Of a stretch of DNA of 51,068 nt, positions 1 through 11,290 are shown piece after piece. Position numbers and translations under genes: made by a program. Under the pieces are notes generated by a model. The model did not search any database. It had not been told where the DNA came from and saw only the letters and a program-made list of their open reading frames with translations. Source of the stretch: Gnetum montanum (Eukaryota; Streptophyta; Gnetopsida; Gnetales; Gnetaceae); the NCBI GenBank assembly GCA_015680685.1, contig MNCI01003606.1, forward strand, positions 176,182-227,249, given 5' to 3'. Each line of letters opens with the position of its first letter. The first letter of the stretch is position 1.

Positions 1-209
1 AGATAAGCCGAAAATACCAAAAAAATCACATACCTCAGACTTGCTTAACCATACACCGTGACACATACAAGCAAGCCTGGGAAGACAACGAACGATTAAC
101 CCCAAGTGTTTCTTGTGGCGTTAAGGCATTTAGTCTGCGGAGTTCGACCGGATCGCGTGTGTACGCTCGTTTCGTATGGTGGAGTGTAGGGGTACCTCGC
201 CACTCATCA
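1..209 (+). mobile_element. 3' end of an LTR, young insertion (family A/D related)
   Basis: The right end has the same layout as the LTRs ending at 7,831, 17,310 and 37,168: a GGGAAGACAA-like word, then TATGGT-GAGTGT, then the terminal CTCATCA. It ends in CA at 208-209. The next bases are not a primer-binding site but the interior of an old pol copy, so this is the 3' LTR or a solo LTR of an element inserted into family B copy 1. About 14 CpG dinucleotides survive in 209 bp, whereas related LTRs in the window have very few. The LTR start lies outside the window. Confidence 0.75.
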
Positions 210-645
210 ATGATATTATGCTACAGTAAATATGAATCAAGTTCTAGCATATCCTCATACAACCAAGAAAAGGCTTTAATGTTTATCTTGAAGGATCTTG
301 GTGATGTCTTGGACTATTTGGGGTTCTAGTGAGGAAATTAATTCTAGTATCTTCTTCGCACCATTATGGGTTGTAATGGGAATCTCAACTAGAGAGTTCT
401 CAGTGATGTATCCAACCTCCAAATCCAAAGTTTTAACTATGTATTCAAGCCATTCGAGGAACTTCTATATTGAGGTTATGTGATAAAATAGGCTTCTATG
501 CTCAAGATCTAAGAATTATAGGTCAATTAATCATTTGAAATCATCTAAGGTCCATTTAGGATCAAAGGTAGTTTGAATAGTGCCCATGTATCCATGATTT
601 AGTCTTTCATATCAACACAAGCATATTAATTAGCATCTCTATTGT
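210..645 (-). pseudogene. Family B copy 1: gypsy pol remnant just upstream of RT
   Basis: The minus strand encodes a degraded stretch matching the region N-terminal to the reverse transcriptase in the copy at 44,340-44,770. The word LEPQIVQDITKILQ here corresponds to LEPQYAQDIAKVLQ there. The shared boundary word around 618-645 (AGCATATTAA) recurs near 34,770 and 44,750. The RT itself is missing because the LTR ending at 209 interrupts the gene. Many stops; not functional. Confidence 0.7.
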
Positions 646-679
646 ATAATCATCCAACAATGTTAAAATAATGTAAAAT

Positions 680-1175
680 GTTGCAAAGATAAAGCACAAC
701 ATAGCTAACAAGGTTAAAACAAAGTGAAAAGAAGACAAATGAGGCTAAGTAATGTCATAACGATGTAAATTGGAGCCAAGTGATGCCAAATAATACTGAT
801 TATGATCCAAATTAAGGTCAATATCATGTAAAATCATGTCAAACAAGGTTGAGTGAGGCTTTAATGCTATTAAATAACATCAAATGATGCTAAATGATGG
901 TTAAAATGGTGTCAAATGACACAAAATGAAGACAAAATGAAGCAAAATGTATCAAAATGATGCTAAATGACCTCAAATGTTATCAAAATGATATCAAATG
1001 ATGTCAAATGGTACCAAATGAGGCCAAATGATACTAAATGATGCAAATGATATCAAAATGATACCACATGATGTCAAATGATACAAAATGGTGTAGAAAT
1101 GGGTTGAATAAGTCCAAACATGGTTGAATATGGTCAAAAAAGGTTTGAAAATGGTCAAAATAGTAATATTTAATT
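680..1175. repeat. Degenerate AAATGATG(TC) minisatellite, copy 1
   Basis: A roughly 10-bp word (TCAAATGATG with variants such as CCAAATGATA) repeats dozens of times with irregular spacing, densest at 840-1,100. The same block follows family B pol at 34,830-35,430. Open frames through it on either strand are low-complexity and are not genes. Confidence 0.85.
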
Positions 1176-1490
1176 TTTAGTTGATTTTTTGGTCAAAATA
1201 TGGTAAAATTTACCAAAGATAAGCTATAAGTTTCCAAGATAAGTCAAAATTTAGAAAAAAACAAGCCATAAATTTCTATCATAGGCAAAAATATTGTAAA
1301 AAGGCTATAAATTATTAAAATAGGTAAAATATTATAAAAATAAGGAAAAATCTTGTGTAAATTGCTAAATAAAATTTAATAAAAATGATTAAATTAGCAA
1401 AAAAACTCATAAAATGGTTGTAAACTACTTCAAAAATAGCATTTTGTTGGTTAAATAATTAAAAGAGTTAAAATATCAAATTCTTAGCAT
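1176..1490. other. A-rich spacer shared between B copies
   Basis: An A-rich stretch full of AAAATNGG and TATAAA-like words. It corresponds in position and wording to 35,440-35,760 and loosely to 45,060-45,260. No coding potential is seen. It separates the minisatellite from the TGTGTGG array. Confidence 0.45.
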
Positions 1491-1499
1491 GTAGGGACT

Positions 1500-2800
1500 A
1501 TTTTCACAGTGTGTGGGTAATATGGATTGCCATCACAACATGTGGGCCCCAAATAGCCAGCTTGTGAAGAATTCTGGCCAAGCTTGGGATGTGTTTAACT
1601 TAGTTTGACCACATATAGGCTATGTAGGATTGGTGTACAACTTGTTCGGCTATTCTTGATTATGCATAAGCAACTTCAAGAAAAGTTTTAGCTTGTTAGA
1701 GCCCAACACATTGCCCTAATGTGTGGGAAAAGGTGCCTCAATGTGTGGATCTAAGACATAGTTTCCATGGCTTATAACGGTTAAATATTCAATCAATTTT
1801 CCATACAAGGAATTGTGGGACCCGCCAGAAATCTTATAGGTAATTTTAGGCACGTTGGATCTTTCCAAAGACCTCACACATTAACTTACAGGTTGTCATA
1901 GTGTTTGCAATAGGATTTCTAGCTTGTGGGATGATACTTGATTGTTCATAGAGGTTCTTGACTAGGTTTTTTAATGTTTTAAGCTTTCATGATAGCGTCC
2001 AAGGTGTATTAAAAATATACACTTGTTTTGACCATCTTGAGAAAGGTTTGGGGTGTTTTAAGAAAGTTTAGCTTCTAGGGCCTCACACATTGCCCCACAT
2101 GCTACCATAATGTGTGGAACATGTGTGGCCAGCATGTGGGACCACGATCTAGCTCTAGTAGCTTATAGAGGTCATATACTCTCGAAACTTGTCATTTTTG
2201 GGTTTTATGAAGTCTATTGGACATGTGATGAGTAGTTTTAGGCTTCTTACTTAGGAAAAAGAGGCTCACACATTGGCCTACATGCTACCATAGCATGTGA
2301 GACAAGTACTCTAGGTTGTAATACTTATCCATATTAGTTTTGATGGATTTCAACTCTATTTTTGGTCTCTCCAGGATTCTAGAACAATGTTTAGGCTATG
2401 AGAGGAGTTTTGCAATTTGTTTGGCAATTTTGAGTAAGGAATGACTTGTATGGATGGGATTAAGATTTGTGAGGGCTTCACAAGCTACTCCACATGCTTC
2501 CATAATGTGTGGAATGTGAAATCCTAATGTGTGAACATATTAAAAAAATTAGCAATCTTGGATGAGTTTTGCATAGTGAAAGTTTTTAATTTTTTCCTAG
2601 GTCTTCTATGTTCCACCAAACACCGTATGGATAGGATTGACAAGGAAGAAGGATAGTGTAGGCTCCACATGATATCACACACGCTACCGCAACATGTGGG
2701 GTAGAATTCCATAGTGTGTGAACATCTTAGATCTAAATCCCAGTGTGTGGAATTACTTGGTATTCTTCTCCATATCTTGTAGGGCCCATTGATGTTCAAA
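1500..2800. repeat. Degenerate tandem array, about 200-bp unit, TGTGTGG type
   Basis: Seven clusters built on CACACATTGCC - CACATGCTACCATAA - TGTGTGG lie near 1,510, 1,712, 1,870, 2,081, 2,268, 2,480 and 2,665, about 160-210 bp apart. Several clusters contain a short dyad. The best is ACATGCT (2,280-2,286) facing AGCATGT (2,292-2,298) across a 5-base loop. A shorter version lies at 35,761-36,236. The array sits between pol and ORF-X, as the 190-bp array does in copy 3. It is probably transposon untranslated sequence. Confidence 0.65.
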
Positions 2801-4599
2801 CTGCCTTGAAAATTCAAATCCTAGACAAAACTCAGCATACAAGGCCTATCTCTTATTTCATTCTAAGTCTACAATGTCATGAATATGTTTACTAGTGCAT
2901 AGAAGCTTCATTGACATCACATAAGTATTGGGACAAAATTTCCAACACTGGAACCTAGTGTATGAGCCTATTTCTAGCTTGATTTTGGAAGGGTATCATA
3001 TGAAAGCTACATTTGATAGTCAATACCTAGACATCCAACATTTAGCAGTAATTCTTACATCTACCTACCCCTAAGCACAATGTGATTGTAAAAGAGAATC
3101 TAGTATTGGATGATGTGTAGGAGCCTATAAGAATTATATCCAAGCTCCTTGATCCTTCTGTAGGTGAAGGATCTTCATCAAGATTTGTTATGTACACATC
3201 CTCTACTATTTTTTCCAATTTTTGCTTAAATTATGGGAATGCTTTTTTTATTCCTAGGCTTGCTTCATTTGTAATTTTTTATTCTGTCTATGCCAAATAT
3301 GAGGCTTAGGTTGTACAATCATGATTGAAATGAAATTTAGCTTTTAGGGCTTGTATTGTTTTTTAAGATTTGGATTTTTTTCCAAGCCTATTCATAGCAT
3401 CCTAGTTCTAGTCAAAATTTGACCAAATTTTAACATTTTTTCTAACCTTCATAGACTGTAAATTTTGGTTTCAAGGTTCATAGAACTATTGTATAAGATA
3501 TTATGGTTATATGAAAGTGGAACTAGGATTTTTGATTTTTTTTTGAATTTTTTAAGGATTTTCTTCCAACGCAGTGCATAACATTTTTGACTTGTTTGCC
3601 ATTTTTCTATTAAAAAACTAGTAGCATTAGCAATTTTGTGGTGACATGTGAGTAGTTTCTAGGGTCCTTGAGAATGGATAATTTAGTGTAGAGGTGTTCT
3701 AAATGAAGTTTGGAGTTTTTATAATATTTTTATGAATTTTTCTAGAGGTTTTACTATAGTCATTTCTTCATAAACTTGGGTTTCTTGGTAAAATTCTATG
3801 TAATTTTGGGTTGAAGTTTGATTTTTTCAAACTTGTTGGTGCAGTGTTGGAGCTTAAATTGTGCTTTCCTAAGTAGTTTTTCAACATTTGGAGTTAAATT
3901 AATTTTTTAGAATATTTTTTGAGTTTTTCCCAATTATGGAAGCTGTCTTGATCAATTGTAGTTTTGGTGTTGGAGTTTTTGGTTTCTTTGTAAATACTAA
4001 TAGCATTGGACATCTGGGATTTGTATTTTGGCAATTGTAAAATTATTTTCTAATTTTATGGCCAGCGTATGGCACTCTTTGAGGTTTCTGGGACAACATA
4101 TGAGATATTTTGAGATTTTTTAATAATATTAACTAACATTGTATGACTTCAATATTCAAGAAAGTTCATGTTTTGCATCACCACTCTTCCATGCATCCCC
4201 ACAATTCCCAATGTATGGGCCTTTCTTAGATGATTTTACCATATTTTCTTGCAAATTTTCACATATTATGTTTCAATGCTATCAATTTTGGCCTCCTAAT
4301 TTTGTTAGAGCTTAGTTTCATGGTAACTGTTTGTAATAATGCTTGTTTTTGAAATTTACACATGAACTATTTGTTGAAATGCCAATCTATTTTGTTTTTA
4401 TGTTAAGTGTTTGTCACAATGTTAAAAAGCCTAAACTTTTGTTCATGTTGGGAGTTAGAGTGATGGAGCTAGTTATTTTTGGCATTTTTAGTGCAAATGG
4501 TGTTATTGTAGAATTTACTTTTATTTTAATTTTGTTAAAATTTATGTTAAGGCTTCTATGTTTTCTTATGGCTATGGTTGTATGGCCTGGTGCATGTAG
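2801..4599 (+). other. T-rich non-coding block upstream of ORF-X exon a, possible intron
   Basis: The plus strand is strongly T-biased from about 3,200, with runs of T and no convincing coding frame before 4,600. It ends in TGCATGTAG, a plausible 3' splice acceptor. The equivalent block at 48,901-50,924 ends in TTTGCTTTATGTAG at the same offset from the conserved exon. A long intron or leader is the simplest reading. No upstream exon was identified. A 132-codon open frame at 4,343-4,741 runs across this boundary. Confidence 0.45.
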
Positions 4600-5000
4600 G
4601 ACATTTCTGAAGCCCATCTTGATTATTTTGGAGCTAGAGGAAATTTTATGTTACACTAGGACAACCATAAAAAAGAGTTTAAACTTTGATATGTGCATTG
4701 ATAGATATGCTCCACTATGGTTTAGACTTGATGTAAGATAATTATTGATGTTCTTTCTCTACAACTATAATGTTATCATGTGGTCACACTTGGTGTTGGA
4801 TGTTGCCTCAATCATCATAGAGACTCTTGTAGTAAGATCTTCTACCCATATATTGTAGTTCATATTAGATGATCCTAACTTTAAGAGAGATATAGAGCAT
4901 AATGAGAGCTCATACTCAGTGGAAGTTATATAGTTATTCAAAATTTGGGAAATTCCTATGTACTCATAGTACAATTTTGACAACACCTTGATGGTAGGCC
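4600..5000 (+). pseudogene. ORF-X exon a (copy 1)
   Basis: The frame starts right after the acceptor TGCATGTAG. It reads KPILIILEL early, then RSSTH, FILDDPNFKRDIEHNESS and VGHRINTLF further on, with four stops. The copy at 50,925 has KPILIIMEL at the same 10-base offset from its acceptor. That conservation of both the splice site and the protein word is the main evidence that this was coding. The donor at the right end could not be fixed: GTAGGC at 4,994 is present, but its phase does not match the next exon. Confidence 0.55.
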
Positions 5001-5141
5001 ATAGGATAAACACACTCTTTTAAAGTCCTTCAAGAATCATCTATTTTCTAGAATCATAAGTTTCATCATATATTGTTTTCTTTGTTCTTTTTTGGCTTTA
5101 AGGTTATTTGGTTCTAACTATTTTGATGATTTTTTTTGTAG

Positions 5142-5407
5142 GTATAAGGTACATCTCAAGGAATTGGTGAAGAATGACCAAACATTATCTATGGCTTGTA
5201 CAACCTTGGAAGAATTCAAGCAAGGTGAGGTCATGAGAATGCAAGTGCTTGATCAACTTGAAGTTGAGTTTAGTAGTTATCATTTCTGGTATTTTCATGT
5301 GTATGAAACAAATTTAGCCACCAATTATGCACATAAATGATTGACCCACATAGACTTAGCAACATCCATACAAACTTGTTCTAAATATCGAGCTTTGCCT
5401 AAGTCTA
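5142..5407 (+). pseudogene. ORF-X exon b (copy 1)
   Basis: It begins after a strong polypyrimidine acceptor (GATTTTTTTTGTAG) and ends at a near-ideal donor, A|GTAAGTA. It encodes about 88 residues with one stop, including HLKELVKNDQTLS and MQVLDQLEVEFSSYHFW. It exits in phase 1, matching the next exon. Product unknown. Confidence 0.6.
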
Positions 5408-5580
5408 GTAAGTAAAGGTTTGTTAAGCATGGTTAACACTTTTGGTGTTTTTGGTTTTCTAGTTTTTAGTTTTTTATATTTGTATAGTTTTGGATTTTCT
5501 ACTATGTAAGAGGTTAATGAACCACCTATGTTTTGTTTTAGATTTTGTATTTAAGTCTACTATCGATGTGACCATTTTAG

Positions 5581-6600
5581 GTCATGTTGAGGAGAAAATT
5601 CAACTCAAATGAGGTGAAGTAGACTCATCACAAGAATGGTTGGTAAATAAGGCTCATGTGATTATCCAATAGAATATCACCGGCATAGGTTTTTTTGAAC
5701 TATTCATGCTACCTAGTCCATAGGTATCAGTGGATGAGATGTTAAATGTGCTTAACTCTTTTGATGAGGAAATTACCAAATTTGTCACCTGTATTCATGG
5801 CCATCTTGTTCTTTTGAGCATTAATGATCCATGTTTAGTGATATATTTAATGTACCTTCTATTGGTGTTAAGGTAGCTATTAGAGTGGGGAAAGGGGGAA
5901 GTCATAGAGAGGAAATAAAGGCCTAGCTTAATTCCTCTATTAGTGGTTAGTTATCTTTCAGTTAGTGCAAAGTTGAGGAAGCCAATGAAACCTACCCTCT
6001 CTTCCATTCTAGAGGCTATCCTATGCTATTATTGCAAAAGAAGATCATAGGAGCTTAGCAGGATTTTATAATTAAGAAGGTGTTAACTAATGATACTAGG
6101 CTTGATTAGGATATCTTCCTAGTTACTGGTCTATGAGATGAAATTCAAAAATTTTGCAACAACCTTGATTCCATATGTTATATCCATTACGTAGTTTTTG
6201 TTGCATATCTTTGACAATTCATAGAGTTCTTGGTGGTCAGGAAGATTGCAAAGTGGATGTTTCATGATTCTTTCCAACTTTCCAAACCTTGGTCCCATCA
6301 CATTATTCTAGTGATACATGCCCAATATCTAGTTGTGGAGTAGGTTGGAGAGTCATTGTCTATTACCACTAAGAATTTTAGTGGTGTATGTTGCTATTTC
6401 CTTGTCAACATGGAGGTGGAACCTCATGGTGCATGTGGCAATGTAAGAAGGGCCAAGAGGATACATACAGAAGTTGAAGGTATAACCAAAGAAAAGATGA
6501 AGAGGCCATAGGTTGAAGAAAATGTTCCCATTGTTGACTAGCTTGCATGTAAGAAGCTAGCCATCAAATTTAACAAGGTTAATCATAATGTTGGAGGCAT
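5581..6600 (+). pseudogene. ORF-X exon c (copy 1), NVPxxG domain
   Basis: It follows the acceptor ACCATTTTAG and is entered in phase 1. About 340 codons contain roughly a dozen stops and one frameshift near 5,835. Readable words include NITGIGFFELFMLPSP, IHGHLVLLS, DIFNVPSIGVKV and KPWSHHIILVIHAQY. The GH-V-LS then NVP-x-x-G layout resembles, by eye, the putative plant transposon protein domain seen in extra ORFs of plant gypsy elements, and the element A second ORF (KGVVVPYLAEAITKVLNVP). That is an inference, not a search result. It exits in phase 2 at GGCAT|GTACAT. Confidence 0.55.
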
Positions 6601-6723
6601 GTACATATTTTTTATATTTTTCATTTTAAATTAATTTTTTATTTGTCTACTTTGTTTATATTTTTGGTTGTTGCTAAAAATGCTTAGTAACTTGTTTTGT
6701 TTTTGGCTTTGATTGATTATGAG

Positions 6724-6887
6724 GAAGAAATAGGTGTTGGCTACATAAGTTACTGTAGAGGAGGAGTAATGATGCTAGGAAGAAAAGGGAAGGATATTCT
6801 AGGAAGCATTGAATATTTTGGATTTCATCTTGGGTGATCTACCTCTAAAAGAAAATCCTATGATGGACTGACCTCATGACCTTCCTA
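6724..6887 (+). pseudogene. ORF-X exon d (copy 1)
   Basis: About 54 codons lie between the acceptor GATTATGAG and the donor A|GTAAGG. The frame is EEE-rich, then reads ALNILDFILGDLPLKENP, with several stops. It exits in phase 1, and the following intron is the one into which element A inserted. The exon is short and degraded, so support comes chiefly from splice phase. Confidence 0.45.
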
Positions 6888-6944
6888 GTAAGGTTTTGGT
6901 GTTGTTTTCATTTTTGTTTTTAATGTTATAAATTTTCATTATAA

Positions 6945-6949
6945 ATTGT
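6945..6949 (+). repeat. Target-site duplication of element A, left copy (ATTGT)
   Basis: ATTGT directly precedes the TGATAAAG start of the 5' LTR and is repeated exactly at 17,311-17,315 after the 3' LTR. Five base pairs is the normal gypsy target duplication. It fixes both element ends. Confidence 0.9.
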
Positions 6950-7062
6950 TGATAAAGTCAAGTTTTCAGGGAATGTAATATTGTAGAAATGATGACATAG
7001 ATGTGATGTCATAATCCATGCTATGTTATCATTGATATGATGTATTAGGATATGTGCAACCC

Positions 7063-7069
7063 TATAAAG
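7063..7069 (+). promoter_or_regulatory. TATA box of element A 5' LTR
   Basis: TATAAAG at LTR offset 113. The 3' LTR has TATAAAT at 16,548-16,554, the same offset. Transcription would be expected to start some 30 bases downstream. Confidence 0.6.
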
Positions 7070-7239
7070 ACCAGCACTTGGATGCATAATCCATAACTTT
7101 TCCATTCCATCCTTAGCTAGACTCTTACAGTTTGTTTTTGTAGTTTTAGCCATAGAGTAAATGCCAATAGTGTGGTGTTGAGTAGTTGTATGAGATATTT
7201 GTTTGAGTGATGTGTACTTAGACATAGTTCATGATTGGA

Positions 7240-7245
7240 AATAAA
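7240..7245 (+). promoter_or_regulatory. Candidate polyadenylation signal in element A 5' LTR
   Basis: AATAAA at LTR offset 290, matched by AATAAA at 16,725-16,730 in the 3' LTR, where it would act. Conservation of position between diverged LTRs supports a role, but AATAAA is common in AT-rich DNA. Confidence 0.4.
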
Positions 7246-7831
7246 GATCTATATTGCTTTTCATTAGTGCAACATCCACTTAGTTTTAGTATTTTACTTA
7301 GCATAGTTTTTACTATTTTTTTTGTTTAATCATTTATGTTTCCAAGTACTTTACTTTACTTGTTCAATAGTAAGGTAGAATGAGTACAACTGGTTTTGAG
7401 CATTAAAGTGTAATTATTTAGTAATTCTAGTAGTATTATTGCTTTGATTGCCTAGTAGCATAACACTTGGTAACCCATTAATGATTACATGAGTCCAAGG
7501 TGTGTACAGTAGACCAGGACTAGATGCTCATCGCTAAAGGCTAGAGTAGATTTACATTACTATTATTACTTAGGTTTAGATTATTATTCTTAACATTCAT
7601 TATGTTTGTAACTAGGAGTACTTAGGGTCTAATAGCATCAACCAATCATACATCTCACTAAGAGCTAAACCATACACTTAGACTTCATTAGCTTGAATTG
7701 GGAAGATAATGATTGTGAACTTAACATCAATTACTAGCATAACTACATTGCCCATAAATGGATTATGATCTAGTCATGCATGAGCACTTGTCACTTGTAT
7801 GGTAGAGTGTTGGATGCTCCATTACTCATCA

Positions 7832-7852
7832 TTAGCATCATTGCTAGGGATG
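7832..7852 (+). promoter_or_regulatory. Primer-binding site of element A, CpG-decayed
   Basis: TTAGCATCATTGCTAGGGA directly follows the LTR. It equals the common plant gypsy PBS form TTGGCGTCGTTGCCGGGGA after G-to-A and C-to-T changes only, nearly all at CpG sites. I do not assert the primer tRNA; an Arg type is usual for such elements. Confidence 0.75.
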
Positions 7853-7979
7853 TGTCAATATGTGCTAAGTAATTGATCTTAAAAAGTTCATTGTATCAAG
7901 AACTAGAATTTCAATCTTTCTAATTTTTAAATGATCATAATAACACACACACACATAATTGAGCATCACACTTATAACA

Positions 7980-10200
7980 TGGCTTCAATTAAGGAAAAAT
8001 CATCACTTTCCAAAGATATACAAAGGGGTGATGACAAAATAAATGACAAAGAAGACTAGAGTATGCCTATGTAAACAAAAATATCATATGCTCACAATGA
8101 TCCTTATTATCCTAATTTCACATTTATCTTCCATCAAGATGGGCAAATGAGATGGAAAGATCTACAGGGAAACATCATGTTACCTCCAGAGTGTTCAACA
8201 CCCATCTTACTTTAAAAATATCTCAGGAAAATGAATTTGAATCATGCACAAGAAGATTACCATGTGACTAAACACATGATAAGACCCTATTAACCCACAA
8301 AGGCATAACTGTGAAGAGATGCCAGGGAAACAAAAAATGAGCATAATAAGAAAAAGTAGGTTAGCTCTCCTGTTATCCTAGAGGAAATTAATGGCAATGC
8401 CTTTGAAGTAGAGAAAATCCACTATGATCATGAACTCCATTCTTAAACACCAATCATTTAAGTAGAAGAGCCTATCAAGGTGCAACTACATTCAACCTTA
8501 GTAGAGATACCTTGAGAAAGAAGATGAAGAGCATGAATCATGAAGGAACAAGGATAGATGTGAAGAAAGAGAGAGATATGAGTATCAAAGTGGACATTAC
8601 TACAATTAAGCATATGAATCCTACGAGCATGAAGAATTACTATTGGCTACTCATAGCATGATCAACATAAGGGAAGTAGTATATAGACCAATCAAGAATA
8701 TGAGAGACAATCGCATCAAGAAACTTGATATGAACAATATTCCTAAGTTTGAAGGTGGGTATAATGTAAATGCACAACATCACCTTTAAGAATTTCACAA
8801 TGCTTGTGCCCTATAGAATATTGAAAGTTACTAGTAGAAACTTAAGTTATTTCCTTGAACACTCATCAAGGACATAGAAAGTTGGTACAATTTCTTAGAA
8901 CTTGAATTTATCAAAAGGTGGAGTACCATGCTAGAACTTTTCAATGATAAATACCAAACCTACTTCCAAGTGTCAAATATTAGGAAGTAGATCCAAGGAT
9001 GGAAGCAAGGGACCTATGAATCCTTTGATGTGGTAATGGATAGATACTATTTGTTTTTGCATATGTGCCCAAGCCATATATTTTCCCAAAGGGAGTAGCT
9101 TAGACATATCATCGATGAGCTAAGGAATAAAACTAGGGAAACCCTTGGGATTTATACCCAAGGTAGACTATTTGAAATGACCATCCACCAAATTTAGAGG
9201 CTCATTGACTAAATGAAAAAGAAAGCAGAAGAATTGAAAAAGAGAGAATTAATTAAGGAGTATAATAGAAATCCATTCATCTAAAAAAGAGATGTATGAG
9301 TATGCAATAGGCAAGAGGAAAAAACCTTGGAGGAGGTGATATAGAAAAAGAATCTACCAATTTAAAAGTATATTAATGACATAAGGTAGAAAAGAAGTGG
9401 GATTTAGTGAACAAGAAATTCATTATAGTCTTGAAAATTGTCAAAGAAAGAATTCAGTAAGCCTTCAATAAGGGTAAAGAGAAAAAGAAGAAAAGAGACT
9501 TTAGATAAAAATAAAAAGTGGCTTTAGTGGTAGAATGTGCTGATATAAGCTCAAATGATGAGGAAGGATGTATAGTGTGCTAGTATAAACATCCTAAGGG
9601 GTGTTTCTCTATAATGGCACATTTGCAAGAAACAGGGACATATGCACTTAATCCAAGACTCATCAAGAAGAAAATGCCCAAATGGTTACCTTATCCTCAA
9701 GGTAACTACTAGTAGACCTTCTAACTAGCCTACTACCCTAGTGGAGCTTACCTGTAGCCATAGGAGTAGTACCATTAATAGTGGAAACAATCACAATTAT
9801 GGGCAATGCCACCACCAAGATAGCAGTACCCATATTGGCAACTAGGCCTTTATGGATACTATGTCAAGCGTCTAATATCTTTAAGAAATATAACAATTCA
9901 AAATTCACAATACTATCCATTGGAATAGTATAGAACAACACCTCAAAGGATGGATTCTAACTCCTACATGCATCAACAAGTGGTTGGTTTGTTGCGTCAA
10001 CCTTCTAACCCTCTACCACCTGTACTAGCATCTGCAATGTAGGGAAAATTGCCATCATAGCCACAACAAAAGAACACTATAAGGGCAGCGAATATACATA
10101 GAGATGATCATACTAGCAAGACTAAAGAAAAATTAAAGAAACATTCTTTCTTTAGGAAAAGTCCAAAAAGAGCTGGTAGAGTTAGGACTTTACTAAATTA
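7980..10200 (+). pseudogene. Element A gag, degraded
   Basis: The ATG at 7,980 (MASIKEKSSL) is the first start after the PBS and opens a frame that stays readable with many stops. Words typical of plant gypsy Gag follow: NFTFIFHQDGQMRWKDLQGN (8,115-8,175), KKLDMNNIPKFEGGYN (8,720-8,765), then a core with DIESWYNFLELEFIKRW and IQGWKQGTYESFDVVMDRYY (8,870-9,050). A Lys-rich stretch (9,210-9,520) precedes a Pro/Gln-rich tail near 9,700-10,080. The product would form the cytoplasmic particle. No intact zinc knuckle is seen. Confidence 0.75.
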
Positions 10201-10329
10201 TGTTTCTTATATGAAGAATCCTCTTGCAGATACCCTTCTTCTCCAACAATCAAATCAAAAGATTATGACTATCATGGCAATGAAAATAGTATTAGACTGG
10301 ATAAATGTAGGATCATTTCCAAGAAAAGA

Positions 10330-10770
10330 ATTGATCCAAGAATTCCTTTGATTTATTTACAAGTAGTGGAAATTTACAAGGCTCTATTGGACTTAGGTTT
10401 CAGAGAAATTTGATCTCTCAAGAAACATACAAGGCATGGAACCTACCACCCTTAAAGAAGTATAACATAAGGTTAGAGCCAGTAGATCAATTTGTCACCA
10501 TTCCTTTGGGATAGATAGAAGATATGATGACCATTATCAATGGGTGGTTATATCCAATATATTTTCTTGTAATCAACATGAAAAATGATGATAGGGAATT
10601 TCCTATCATTATGGGAAGATCATGTTTTAGCATAATAGATGCTAAGTTAGGAATAAAAGATTTATCTATGGAAATCTCCAAGGAAGATGAGCAAGGATCC
10701 ATACATATGCAAAAAATTTCATGCATTAATGAAGATAACAAAGAATGCAGTTGTGAACTAAAACTTTAGA
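10330..10770 (+). pseudogene. Element A aspartic protease (retropepsin-like)
   Basis: The catalytic motif reads ALLDLG (about 10,379-10,396), the D-L-G form found in plant gypsy proteases. A one-base shift then leads into NLISQETYKAW, and the second half WLYPIYFLVIN...IIMGRSCFSIIDAKLG lies in the open frame 10,524-10,769. That second half carries the flap-to-IMGR region of the family. The frameshift after the active site and a stop near 10,513 inactivate it. Confidence 0.8.
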
Positions 10771-11290
10771 ATGCCAACATAGTCTTTACACCAGTCCAAA
10801 AAAGATGTGAGAAACAAGTGTGTGTATAAGAATGAGTAAGGGTCACTAAACTAAAAGACACCAAACAGAAAAAATATAAGATCATAAAACTATCCAAAAC
10901 ATGCATAGAAACATTTGATTCACCTGTCAACACCTATCCTAAGAAAATGATCCAAATGAAGAACTCACAAAAGAAAATTCTAAACCATAATCATACACTA
11001 GTAGATAGAGGAAATACAGACTTAAAATGTGAATTTAAGAATAAACAAGAAAGTATATTTGGACCTTTTGAGATGGAAAGACCATATAGTATAACAAGAT
11101 ATATATCCTTAAATGATTAGAATTTAGTTATCATCAAGATTACATGGGATACTAATCAAAAAACTAAATAACTAAGGATGGTAAATGAGAAACCTAGAGT
11201 GTGCGATCTACTGGATCTAGGATCCATTTTTTGAACACTTGCCCATGAGTTCAGTCATGGGGGAGATATCTTATCTTGATCTAGGAATTA

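Larger units (their letters stand above)
6950..7831 (+). mobile_element. Element A 5' LTR
   Basis: It starts TGATAAAG and ends ACTCATCA, and aligns with 16,435-17,310 along its whole length. A TATAAAG box (7,063-7,069) lies 113 bases from the LTR start and AATAAA (7,240-7,245) 290 bases from it. Both have counterparts at identical offsets in the 3' LTR, marking the likely promoter and polyadenylation signal. Confidence 0.92.

Noticed and set aside
298-483. Plus-strand 61-codon ORF
   Set aside because: It is the shadow of the minus-strand pol remnant of family B copy 1.
680-1175. Possible CRISPR-like array from regularly recurring short words
   Set aside because: The words are about 10 bp, degenerate, with no constant-length unique spacers, and the context is a plant retroelement.
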